Source of the DNA: an uncultured Treponema sp.
Lineage (GTDB): Bacteria; Spirochaetota; Spirochaetia; Treponematales; Treponemataceae
DNA length: 13,268 nt
Direction of reading: 5' to 3'
Assembly (NCBI GenBank): GCA_937893155.1
Contig: CALBGU010000063.1
Span: 1-13,268, forward strand
Position 1 is the first letter of the stretch. Every line of letters starts with the position of its first letter. Below are positions 1 to 6,537 of the stretch, piece after piece. Made by a program: the position numbers and the translations under genes. A model generated the notes under the pieces. That model made no database searches, had not been told where the DNA came from, and saw only the letters and a program-made list of their open reading frames with translations.

Positions 1-256
1 ATTTTGGGTCGTTGCACTCAATCGTGGAAAGTGATTTTTTGTCGTGCCAGTTCAAGTCTGCGTCGGTGTATTTGTGGACAGGCACAATCTCGATAGCGTC
101 TGCGCCAAGCGATTGCGCCGCTCCTTTTGCCATACGAGCCGTCGTGCCTGTCGCGGAAAAATACACGACCGCCGTCTTTGATTGTGCGCTCACTGCGCCT
201 GTTGTTCCTGTCATAATCAAGCCTCCGAGTAAAAGTGCGAGAAAAAATTTCTTCAT
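1..256 (-). CDS. exported flavodoxin, partial (3' end outside window)
   Basis: The 85 codons inside the window start at ATG 256, with an AGGAG ribosome site about 10 bases upstream, and run off the left edge. Residues 1-24 form a Sec-type signal peptide: a KK start, a hydrophobic core rich in Leu and Gly, and a likely cut after AVSA. Next come a beta strand and the flavodoxin FMN-phosphate loop, VVYFSATGTTARMA at about residues 30-43, then a second strand, IEIVPV. Flavodoxins carry electrons on FMN. This subfamily (Flavodoxin_4-like) is common in anaerobe redox clusters. The export signal is unusual, because most flavodoxins are cytoplasmic. It is the last gene of the operon seen here, 126 bases after the second DUF362 gene. 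The domain call is secure; electron partner and localisation are inferred. Confidence 0.88.
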   Translation of the reverse strand, partial: MKKFFLALLLGGLIMTGTTGAVSAQSKTAVVYFSATGTTARMAKGAAQSLGADAIEIVPVHKYTDADLNWHDKKSLSTIECNDPK

Positions 257-382
257 TGTAGTAAATCTCCTGTTGTTTCATTGATTTTTGCCTGCGTTGC
301 AGTTTTGAATACCTTGATTGTACGTCTGTTAAGCCGTATGTTTGTGCAATGCCTTTGCTTCTTTCATTGCAGCCGCTGAATA

Positions 383-1336
383 TTATTTGATTTCCACAAG
401 CCGATAATTGCGCTTGCCGCAGCCCAAGTTCTCCGCATATTCGAGCATTTTCACTTGGTGCGCTTCTTCCCAAGCGGCGCGGAGTTCTGCTGTTTGCGCC
501 GTTTGTGCGACGAAATCGACGGAACATTGGTCGAGTGCGACAGGGTCAACTGAAGCGATTATGCCGATGTTTCCCGTGTTCTTTGCTCCGCGGCAGCTGT
601 CTTCTGGCTCATAGCTGTCGATTACATTGATGAACGCCCAGTTCTTTTTGTAGTCGAGTGCGGCTCGGAGAGAATCGGCGAAAGATTTTTCAAGCACGTC
701 GGGCTTTGTGTCGTGGTAATGGTTCGCGTCCGTTCCGCCTGAATGAATCAAGCATTTTCCAGAGCGACTTCCCAAGCAAAGAGTTACATTCTTGATTGCG
801 CCGTCGAGTGCAGGCAGAAAGTGCATTCTAAACTTGAATACTGAAATAAGCGTGTCGTATTCGTCGAAATGGCTTCCCGTCCGCGCATATTTCAAAAGAT
901 AGCCGTTCTTTACGCTCATATCAATGTCGCCTTTTTCGTCGAGCATCTGCATTCTGCCGACTTTGTCAAATCCGTGCTTTCGCGCGTGAGAAAGGTTCAT
1001 CTCCGCTGTCCAGCGATTGCCCGATAGTCCGCAAGAATCAATCATCGTGCCGTCTGTCGCTTTGATAAGCTGTGTCAGCAGTTCTGGCTTCAAAACGTCC
1101 TCATCAGGTGCGCCGAACGACACTTTGATTCCGACTTTGCCCTGTTTTTTCTGCTTTAGCGCATTGTAGACTTTCATCAGCCCCTCCGCCGACACATCGC
1201 GCGTAAAATACACGATAGGTGCGTTTTGCGAGTCGCTTTGGTGTGCCAATTTCTGCGCCGTCGCCTGTGCGAATGCAGAAAAAGCCACCGTTGCTTCAAA
1301 AGTGCCGAGCAAAATCAGCAAAAACATCTTCTTCAT
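383..1336 (-). CDS. exported DUF362-family protein, degenerate paralogue
   Basis: This is a 317-residue protein. An ATG lies farther upstream at 1447, but I chose 1336 because an AGGAGG site precedes it by about 10 bases, a signal peptide begins there (residues 1-23), and the ATG overlaps the TGA of the upstream gene (ATGA), which implies coupled translation. The fold follows DUF362: IVYFTRDVSA (41-50), KVGIKVSFG (67-75), DGAIKN (178-183), IHSGG (197-201), ASVDPVALDQ (261-270) and a closing YRLVEIK. Compared with the paralogue at 2630-3625, the SHFKGH motif has become SVFKFR (165-170), the GFGG motif has become ALDG (176-179), and the CDC cysteine pair is lost, leaving one Cys248 there. DUF362 proteins are linked to iron-sulfur or redox functions, but their reaction is not established. 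This copy may be a non-metal-binding partner. The family call is firm; the function is unknown. Confidence 0.85.
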   Translation of the reverse strand: MKKMFLLILLGTFEATVAFSAFAQATAQKLAHQSDSQNAPIVYFTRDVSAEGLMKVYNALKQKKQGKVGIKVSFGAPDEDVLKPELLTQLIKATDGTMIDSCGLSGNRWTAEMNLSHARKHGFDKVGRMQMLDEKGDIDMSVKNGYLLKYARTGSHFDEYDTLISVFKFRMHFLPALDGAIKNVTLCLGSRSGKCLIHSGGTDANHYHDTKPDVLEKSFADSLRAALDYKKNWAFINVIDSYEPEDSCRGAKNTGNIGIIASVDPVALDQCSVDFVAQTAQTAELRAAWEEAHQVKMLEYAENLGCGKRNYRLVEIK

Positions 1337-1812
1337 TTCGCTTTTTCCTCCTTTGAAAAAATCGCTGTAATGCTGCCGTTGCCGAGTATCGCCTTGAGGC
1401 TCTTTTCGTCGATGTCGTCGATTTTGCCCAAGCGCGTGAAATTCCACACGTTCGTGTCGTAGTAAATCGTGATTTGATTGCCTTGATACAAAATGATGTC
1501 GCCTGCGCTCGTCGTGATTTGCTCGTCATTGCGCGGCAGCTCTGTTGGCAAGCGGCTGGCTTTCTCGAACGAGGCGTAATCCTTCATCTTGAGCTTGAGT
1601 TCTCCGCTCTCTAAGAGCTTGTAGAACGCGGCGGCGGAAGAATTGTCGCTCAACGTGGCGAAGAGCGTGTGTTTTCCGCTTTCGCTTTGGATTTCTATTT
1701 TGATTTTCATATCTTCTCCTTTGCGCACTCTGTTGCTTGCCGTTGCCCCCTCTGCGAGCAAAAACGACGGAAGTAGCAGCGCGACGAGGGCGGCTAAAAG
1801 CAGTTTTTTCAT
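1333..1812 (-). CDS. exported cyclophilin-like fold protein
   Basis: This is a 159-residue protein. Residues 1-20 are a signal peptide (MKKLLLAALVALLL, likely cut after LLA). The rest matches the small bacterial cyclophilin-like family: KIKIEIQSES and HTLFATLSDNSSAAAFYKLL (49-67), then LPTELPRNDEQ (88-98), GDIILYQGNQITIYYD (104-119) and WNFTRLGKI (123-131). These proteins share the cyclophilin barrel but are not proven prolyl isomerases. They often sit beside flavodoxin and carboxymuconolactone decarboxylase genes, as here. The full-length start has a GGGAG site. A second in-frame ATG at 1710 (Met35) has its own AAAGGAG site 5 bases upstream and would give a cytoplasmic form of 125 residues, close to the usual family length. 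The stop codon overlaps the next gene's start. Family confidence is high; the role is unknown. Confidence 0.85.
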   Translation of the reverse strand: MKKLLLAALVALLLPSFLLAEGATASNRVRKGEDMKIKIEIQSESGKHTLFATLSDNSSAAAFYKLLESGELKLKMKDYASFEKASRLPTELPRNDEQITTSAGDIILYQGNQITIYYDTNVWNFTRLGKIDDIDEKSLKAILGNGSITAIFSKEEKAK

Positions 1813-1826
1813 AGCAACCGCTCCCG

Positions 1827-2594
1827 TTATTTGAGTTTGCTATAATCCGCGTCGCTCACCGCCTCGCACCACTCGGTAGCGCAGTTTTCGCCTGCGACTT
1901 CTATCGCCAAATGACTAAACCAGCTGTCGCTCGCCGCGCCGTGCCAGTGCTTCACGTTCGCAGGTATGTTGACGATGCTGCCTGCCGTGAGTTCCCGCGC
2001 TTCCTTGCCTTCTTCTTGATACCAGCCGCGACCGCCGACGCAGATGAGCAGTTGACCGCCGCCCTTTTGTGCGTGATGAATGTGCCAGTTGTTGCGGCAT
2101 TTCGGCTCAAAGGTTACGTTGAAAATCGGCACTTGCTCCTTTGAAATCGGCGCAAGATAGCTCTGTCCGACGAAATATTTTCCGTACGGATTCGCCTCGC
2201 CAATCGGGAAAAAGATTTCTCTCTGGAATTTTTCCTTTGCGCTCTCCTTTCCGCTTTGTGAGCTCTCCTGTTGTGCCCATACGTCTTTTGCGAGGCGAAA
2301 CACCGCCCAACCCTTCGGCCAGCCTGTGTACATTGTCGCGTGCGTGATGATTGCGGCGATTTCCTCTTTCGTAACGCCGTGCGCCTTTGCATTCTCTAAA
2401 TGATAGACGAGCGAAGAATCCGTAATGCCGCTTGCCATTAACGACACGACGGTGATGATACATTTCGTCTTGACATCAATCGCCTCTTCGTTCCAGACCT
2501 CTCCGAAAAGAATGTCGTCGTTCAAATGCGCAAAAGTCGGCGCAAACTCTCCGAGCTGCTTTCTGCCCGCATCCTGTGTTATTTTTTCTGCCAT
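1827..2594 (-). CDS. carboxymuconolactone decarboxylase / cupin fusion protein
   Basis: This 255-residue protein has two domains and no signal peptide. Residues about 12-107 are a carboxymuconolactone decarboxylase (AhpD-like) domain, with LGEFAP, DVKTKCIITVVSLMASG (40-56) and the helix HATMYTGWPKG (85-95). A single Cys45 replaces the CxxC of true AhpD peroxidase partners, so peroxidase activity should not be assumed. After a charged linker, residues about 125-235 form a cupin barrel with metal ligands NWHIHHA (H171, H173), GGGQ (Q181) and PANVKHWH (H216/H218). This pairing is common in anaerobe gene sets with flavodoxin and aldo/keto reductases. The substrate is unknown. Start choice is supported by an AAGGAG site 7 bases before ATG 2594. 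It lies 14 bases before the cyclophilin-like gene in the same operon. Confidence 0.9.
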   Translation of the reverse strand: MAEKITQDAGRKQLGEFAPTFAHLNDDILFGEVWNEEAIDVKTKCIITVVSLMASGITDSSLVYHLENAKAHGVTKEEIAAIITHATMYTGWPKGWAVFRLAKDVWAQQESSQSGKESAKEKFQREIFFPIGEANPYGKYFVGQSYLAPISKEQVPIFNVTFEPKCRNNWHIHHAQKGGGQLLICVGGRGWYQEEGKEARELTAGSIVNIPANVKHWHGAASDSWFSHLAIEVAGENCATEWCEAVSDADYSKLK

Positions 2595-2629
2595 AATTTC
2601 TCCTTGCAGCGTGTGCTGTGTGTGTGCTG

Positions 2630-3625
2630 CTATTTGATTTCGATAAGCCGATACTTCCTGCTTCCGAAGCCGATTTTCTCCGCGTGCTCCAGCGTGTGAA
2701 CTCCGTTGCGGCTTTCGATGCGTTCGATAAGGCTGCCTGAATCCTTTGCTTTGTAGACCAAATCGACGCAGGCTTGGTCGAGTGCGACGGGGTCAAGGCT
2801 CGCAAGGATTCCGATGTCGTGCATATCAGGCTCGGCGGGGTTTGCGTCGCAGTCGCAGTCCACAGACAGCCGATTCATCACGTTCACGCACACGATTCCC
2901 TTGCCGTTCGCCATATAGTCGCAGACGCTTTTCGCCGCCTCCGCCATCGCCTCAAGAAACGGGTCTTGACTGCCCCAGATTGAGCCTTTGGTCTTCGTTC
3001 CGCCCGAATGAATCTGCACTTTCCCCGATTTTTCCACGCTCATTCCCGACGCAAAGCCGATTGACAGGTTCTTGATTGCTCCGCCGAAACCGCCCATCGC
3101 GTGCCCCTTGAAATGAGAGAGAATCAGATACGTTTGGTAGTTCTTGAAGTGTGAGCCGACGTAATTTTCTTTGAGCCGCACGCCGTTTTTCACGGGGATA
3201 GCCATGTAGCCCTCCGCGTCTTGCAAATCAAAGCCGTTCGCCACGTCCAAAAAGCCATGCTCTTTCGCGATGCGCATGTGGTCGATGTTGTTGCTTCTGC
3301 CGCCGCCGTACGCCGTGTTACATTCCACGATTGTCGCGGAGAGTTCGTCTTTTACGAGTTTTTTGATGAGAGATGGGCGCAGATAGTTCGTGTTTTCGCT
3401 CTCGCCCGTGCTTACCTTTACGCCCGTCTTCCCCGTCGCCTTGTAGCCAGTTGCGCGGTAGACTTTGACCAATGCGTCCGCCGAGATGTCGCGGATAAAA
3501 TAGACGACGGGAGCTGAAGCGTCGCTCGTTTCGTGCGTCTGATAGGTCGCGGCTTTCGGGTTGTCTTTTGCTGTGAGCAAAAAAGAAATGAAGAGGCTGA
3601 GCAGTGTAAAAAGAGGTCGTTTCAT
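2630..3625 (-). CDS. exported DUF362-family protein, canonical paralogue
   Basis: This is a 331-residue protein. Another ATG exists at 3643, but 3625 has the better GGGGA site and begins a clean signal peptide (residues 1-19, ending LLTA). The conserved DUF362 features are intact: VVYFIRDISAD (40-50), a strand at KTGVKVSTGE (66-75), SHFKGHAMGGFGGAIKN (170-186), IHSGG (205-209), the CDC pair (Cys257, Cys259), DIGILASLDPVALDQA (270-285) and a closing YRLIEIK. In family members with iron-sulfur domains, DUF362 is associated with ferredoxin-like modules. This one has no ferredoxin domain, so the paired cysteines are its only obvious metal-ligand candidates. It sits 30 bases after the flavin reductase gene and is a paralogue of the gene at 383-1336. 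Family call high; reaction unknown. Confidence 0.88.
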   Translation of the reverse strand: MKRPLFTLLSLFISFLLTAKDNPKAATYQTHETSDASAPVVYFIRDISADALVKVYRATGYKATGKTGVKVSTGESENTNYLRPSLIKKLVKDELSATIVECNTAYGGGRSNNIDHMRIAKEHGFLDVANGFDLQDAEGYMAIPVKNGVRLKENYVGSHFKNYQTYLILSHFKGHAMGGFGGAIKNLSIGFASGMSVEKSGKVQIHSGGTKTKGSIWGSQDPFLEAMAEAAKSVCDYMANGKGIVCVNVMNRLSVDCDCDANPAEPDMHDIGILASLDPVALDQACVDLVYKAKDSGSLIERIESRNGVHTLEHAEKIGFGSRKYRLIEIK

Positions 3626-3655
3626 AGCATTTCCCCCGTGCATTGTCAGTGCGTT

Positions 3656-4198
3656 TTATTTGTTCATCTTGCCGCAGTCGCCGACTTTGCCGCCCGTTAC
3701 AAAATATTCGTAGGTCGGGAACTCGAACAGCACGGGCTTGAAGGTGTGATAATCGATTTTGCCCGCGTCGTTCAAAATGCCGTCGTCTGCATACGTTGCA
3801 AGAATCTTGCAGATGAAATTGTCGAAGTTCTCAAGCTCGTAATTGCCGTCAACTTCACATTCAATCGAGATTTTCGCCTTATCGATGAGCGGCGCGCCGT
3901 TTTCGCCAACCGTAAACGCAAATGCACCTGATTTGTCGGTTTTGTTGCCGCTCGTCGTGCCCATTTTGTCGGCTTCTTTGAGCCACGATTCGTCCACCAC
4001 GTTCACCGAGAGCTTTTTTGTGTCGCGGATTCCTGCATTGATGTAGTGCGCCTTGACGAGCGACACCATAAGATGAGAATGAGCCACTGTGCCTGCGTGT
4101 GCCGCGAGCGTCCACGACGGTTTGCCGTTCACCATTGCGCCCACCACGATGACGGGAGCAGGATACAAAGCCAATGCTGCGCCGATGTTCTTTTTCAT
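3656..4198 (-). CDS. flavin reductase-like FMN-binding protein (flavoredoxin type)
   Basis: This is a 180-residue cytoplasmic protein of the flavin-reductase-like split-barrel family. Recognisable parts are LYPAPVIVVGAMVNGKPSWTL at the N terminus (the strand pair that carries flavin in this family), AGTVAHSHLMVSLVKAHYINAGI (about 35-57), TKKLSVNVVDE (60-70) and the C-terminal YEYFVTGGKVGDCGKMNK. Relatives bind FMN and reduce flavin or pass electrons with NAD(P)H or partner proteins. ATG 4198 is preceded by a strong GGAGG site. It lies 87 bases after the ABM-domain gene, the widest gap inside the operon upstream of the second DUF362 gene, and that gap contains a possible RNA hairpin. It probably supplies reduced flavin or electrons to the redox proteins encoded beside it. 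That role is inferred from context; the family call is strong. Confidence 0.9.
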   Translation of the reverse strand: MKKNIGAALALYPAPVIVVGAMVNGKPSWTLAAHAGTVAHSHLMVSLVKAHYINAGIRDTKKLSVNVVDESWLKEADKMGTTSGNKTDKSGAFAFTVGENGAPLIDKAKISIECEVDGNYELENFDNFICKILATYADDGILNDAGKIDYHTFKPVLFEFPTYEYFVTGGKVGDCGKMNK

Positions 4199-4237
4199 GA
4201 AAATCCTCCAAAATCATATTCGTTTGCGCTAAGAAGT

Positions 4238-4260
4238 CAGTGCCGCGCGGTGCAGCACTG
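4238..4260 (-). other. possible intercistronic RNA hairpin
   Basis: CAGTGC (4238-4243) and GCACTG (4255-4260) pair within the 87-base gap between the ABM and flavin reductase genes. The loop is G+C rich and partly self-complementary. No T run follows on the coding (minus) strand, so it is not a terminator for the operon; it could affect mRNA processing or relative expression. Confidence 0.35.
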
Positions 4261-4285
4261 CTTTTTCTGTGCTGAATCGAAGTAT

Positions 4286-4618
4286 TTAGTTTCTGATGAA
4301 CTTCTTGTCGTTTTCGCTTATGCCGTCGTCTGAAACGAAGCGTTCCACACTCATGTGCAAGTCGTATTTCTCGCGAAGCTCTGCAATCACGCTCATCATC
4401 GGCGAGGCGTGATGCACATCGATTGCTTCTTGATTTTCCCAGCTGTCGATAAGAAGCACTTCCTCTGCATTTTCTGCGAGCGGAATGAAATATTCATAGC
4501 GCACATTGCCTTTTTCGGCTCTGATTTTTGCCACCGTTCCGCTTTCAATCATCTCGTGCGCAAACGCCTTCGCCGCGCCGTTTTTGCCGCTGTAGCGAAT
4601 GTTTACTGTAATCGCCAT
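4286..4618 (-). CDS. ABM-domain (putative quinol/antibiotic-biosynthesis-type) monooxygenase
   Basis: This is a 110-residue protein with the ferredoxin-like alpha/beta fold of the ABM family (YgiN type). The order is ITVNIRYSGK (strand 1), an amphipathic helix GAAKAFAHEMIESGTVAKIRAE, GNVRYEYFIPLAENAEEVLLIDSWEN (strands with the typical Y-x-Y-F and D-x-W signatures), then AIDVHHASPMMSVIAELREKY, the conserved His-containing helix. Members oxidise quinols or small aromatics without a cofactor, or degrade heme; many are uncharacterised, so only the family is claimed. It starts 10 bases after the DXS-like gene, with an AAGAGGC site upstream. Its presence beside flavin reductase and flavodoxin suggests a quinone or aldehyde/oxidative stress role. 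That is inference. Confidence 0.85.
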   Translation of the reverse strand: MAITVNIRYSGKNGAAKAFAHEMIESGTVAKIRAEKGNVRYEYFIPLAENAEEVLLIDSWENQEAIDVHHASPMMSVIAELREKYDLHMSVERFVSDDGISENDKKFIRN

Positions 4619-4628
4619 AAAAAGCCTC

Positions 4629-6383
4629 TTATATATTTTCCTTTACGAACGCGCACATCTGCTCGCTTGTCATTCCAAGCTCTTTAAGCAAGTCTGACGG
4701 GTTGTAGCGGTCGTAGAACTTCTTTTCAAGGCCGAAGTTTTTCACCTTCACGCCGCTCATACCGTAGAACGACGCGATTTTCTCGCCGAATCCGCCTGAA
4801 ACAATGCCGTCTTCGAGCGTGATGACAAGACTATGCGTTTTTGCAATGTCGCACAAAAGTTTTTCGTCTACTCCGCTTGCAAAGCGCGGATTGATGAGCG
4901 TCGGAGTAAAGCCGAGCTTGTCTTTTATCATCGCGCCAAGAGCCTCGCCTTTCTGATAGAAATCGCCGAGCGCGATAATCGCGACTTTTTCGCCGCTGAC
5001 TTCAACTTTGTATGTGTCAATCGCACTAAAGTCGTTTTCAGATTTTCTGTGTGTAACTTCGTTGCCGGGAATCAAAAGCAAAACGGGGTGCTCTTTCTGC
5101 GTCAGCGACCAGTTGAACATCGCTTCATATTCCTCTGCGCTGCTCGGAGCCAAGACAACGAGGTTCGGAATGTTAGTGAACGCCGCAAGCCCGAAGATTC
5201 CCAAATGCGTAACGTCGGTCAAGCCGTCAAACGCCGTGAAGTTCATCAAGAGCGTAACAGGCGTTTTGTTAATGCACACATCTTGGCTGATTTGGTCGTA
5301 TGCGCGCTGCAAGAACGTCATATTCGTAACGACGAGCGGATTTCCGCCCCGCTTTGCAATTCCCGAAGCGACTGCAACGGCGGCTTCTTCTGCAATTCCC
5401 ACGTCTAAGAACTGTTTTCCCAGCTTCTCGCGTTCCGCCGCACCAAGTCCCACGCTCATCGGCATTGCAGGCGTTACAACAACAAAATCCCTGTCGCGCT
5501 CTGCTCTTTGCATAATCAATCGCTGTGTGATTTCGTTGTAGCTCTCGCCGCCGCCAAAGTTCACCGTCGGCTTTCCTGTCGCGCGGTCAAACGGCATCGT
5601 CCAGTGCCACGTTTCTTTGTCTTTTTCTGCAATCGCGTAGCCTTTTCCCTTTTGCGTGTGAATGTGAACGACAATCGGGCGTTTTGTATCGCGCACCTTT
5701 TCAAATACGTTTACGAGGCGTTCGACATCGTTTCCGTTTTCCTCATAGATATAATCCAAGCCCCACGCCTTGAACATATTGTTCTCTGCTTTGCCGTTCG
5801 TCTTTCGCAATTCAGCGAGGTTCTTGTAAATGCCGCCGTGCGTTTCTGCAATCGCCATTTCGTTGTCGTTTACCACGATGATGAAATTTGAATTAAGTTC
5901 ACTGCCTGCTGCGCTCAACGCTTCCAGAGCCTCGCCGCCTGAAAGCGAGCCGTCGCCGATAATTGCAACGATATTTTCGTTTCCGCCCAAAACATCGCGT
6001 CCCTTCGCCAAGCCTAACGCTAGCGCGATTGAAGTTGAGGTATGCCCGATATTGAAAAAATCGTGTTCGCTCTCGTCGGGATTGGTGTAGCCTGAATCTT
6101 CGGCAAAATGCGCGTCGTCGAGGTAACCCGCTTTTCTGCCCGTCAGCATTTTGTGCGCATACGCTTGGTGCGATACATCAAAAACAAATTTGTCTACAGG
6201 AGATGAAAACACATAATGAAGCGCAACCGTTGCTTCCACAAAGCCAAAGTTCGGACCGAAATGCCCGCCGATTTTCGTGAGCCGATTAAACAAGCCCTCT
6301 CGTATTTCTGCTGAAAGCGTTTTCAGCTCTTCGATACTAAGCTTTTTTACGTCGGCTGGCGAATAGATATTTTCCAAAAACAT
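4629..6383 (-). CDS. DXS-like thiamine-diphosphate transketolase-family enzyme
   Basis: This 584-residue protein has the full 1-deoxy-D-xylulose-5-phosphate synthase layout but is shorter than the usual roughly 620-640. ThDP-binding features are present: GGHFGPNFG (39-47; His41 matches the DXS His near position 49), DVSHQAYAHK (69-78), the GDG...N motif (143-145 with NDNEM 172-176), GKGY...WH (246-260), GIAEEA with catalytic Glu332, and TFLQRAYDQ (356-364). The C-terminal transketolase domain is about 455-580. True DXS condenses pyruvate with glyceraldehyde 3-phosphate for isoprenoid, thiamine and pyridoxal synthesis. By residue-to-residue comparison from memory, the two arginines that hold the substrate phosphate in E. 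coli (R420, R478) are Phe382 and Pro438 here, and EQH is EEA. It may therefore be a paralogue with another acceptor. First gene of the operon; CAGGAG site before ATG 6383. DXS family certain; dxs activity uncertain. Confidence 0.85.
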   Translation of the reverse strand: MFLENIYSPADVKKLSIEELKTLSAEIREGLFNRLTKIGGHFGPNFGFVEATVALHYVFSSPVDKFVFDVSHQAYAHKMLTGRKAGYLDDAHFAEDSGYTNPDESEHDFFNIGHTSTSIALALGLAKGRDVLGGNENIVAIIGDGSLSGGEALEALSAAGSELNSNFIIVVNDNEMAIAETHGGIYKNLAELRKTNGKAENNMFKAWGLDYIYEENGNDVERLVNVFEKVRDTKRPIVVHIHTQKGKGYAIAEKDKETWHWTMPFDRATGKPTVNFGGGESYNEITQRLIMQRAERDRDFVVVTPAMPMSVGLGAAEREKLGKQFLDVGIAEEAAVAVASGIAKRGGNPLVVTNMTFLQRAYDQISQDVCINKTPVTLLMNFTAFDGLTDVTHLGIFGLAAFTNIPNLVVLAPSSAEEYEAMFNWSLTQKEHPVLLLIPGNEVTHRKSENDFSAIDTYKVEVSGEKVAIIALGDFYQKGEALGAMIKDKLGFTPTLINPRFASGVDEKLLCDIAKTHSLVITLEDGIVSGGFGEKIASFYGMSGVKVKNFGLEKKFYDRYNPSDLLKELGMTSEQMCAFVKENI

Positions 6384-6410
6384 AAAAGAACTCCTGTAAA
6401 AAAGAAAAAA

Positions 6411-6431
6411 TAAGTAACATATCGTTGCTTA
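6411..6431. promoter_or_regulatory. imperfect palindrome, probable TetR-family operator
   Basis: TAAGTAAC (6411-6418) and GTTGCTTA (6424-6431) form a palindrome with seven of eight positions paired and a 5-base centre. It begins where the minus-strand promoter at 6437-6465 should start transcription (about 6430), so a bound repressor would block RNA polymerase. Size and position fit a TetR-family site. The divergent regulator at 6538 is the obvious candidate. Binding itself is inferred. Confidence 0.55.
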
Positions 6432-6436
6432 ACATT

Positions 6437-6465
6437 ACTATACGATATAAAATATAACTTGTCAA
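6437..6465 (-). promoter_or_regulatory. sigma-70-type promoter of the redox operon
   Basis: Read on the minus strand, a perfect TTGACA (6465-6460) is followed after exactly 17 bases by TATAGT (6442-6437), five of six matches to the -10 consensus. The start is expected near 6430, giving a leader of about 46 bases with a T-rich tract and a CAGGAG site before ATG 6383. The predicted operator overlaps the start point. Confidence 0.8.
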
Positions 6466-6502
6466 CACAAAAAATATATTTTTAATAACGAAATGTCGCT
6501 TA

Positions 6503-6531
6503 TTGTTTTTTTTAGATTTTTCTTATATACT
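6503..6531 (+). promoter_or_regulatory. promoter of the tetR-type gene, leaderless
   Basis: TTGTTT (6503-6508) is followed after 17 bases by TATACT (6526-6531). Only six bases separate the -10 box from ATG 6538, so transcription should begin at or next to the start codon. No Shine-Dalgarno sequence precedes this ATG. The promoter is separate from, and back to back with, the operon promoter at 6437-6465. Confidence 0.65.
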
Positions 6532-6537
6532 GTCTGT

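Noticed and set aside
257..382. Short frame of 12 codons between DUF362 and flavodoxin genes
   Set aside because: No ribosome site before its ATG and too short to support; the gap otherwise holds only the flavodoxin ribosome site.
18..527. Minus-strand frame of 169 codons spanning the flavodoxin and DUF362 gap
   Set aside because: Arg-rich low-complexity translation in a different frame from both genes; out-of-frame shadow.
4833..5408. Plus-strand open frame of 191 codons inside the DXS-like gene
   Set aside because: It is the complement of conserved thiamine-enzyme coding sequence, with no ribosome site and no recognisable domain.
6484..6504. Second TetR operator near the regulator's promoter (AATAACGA...TCGCTTATT)
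   Set aside because: Arms match only with a bulged base and do not resemble the better palindrome at 6411-6431.
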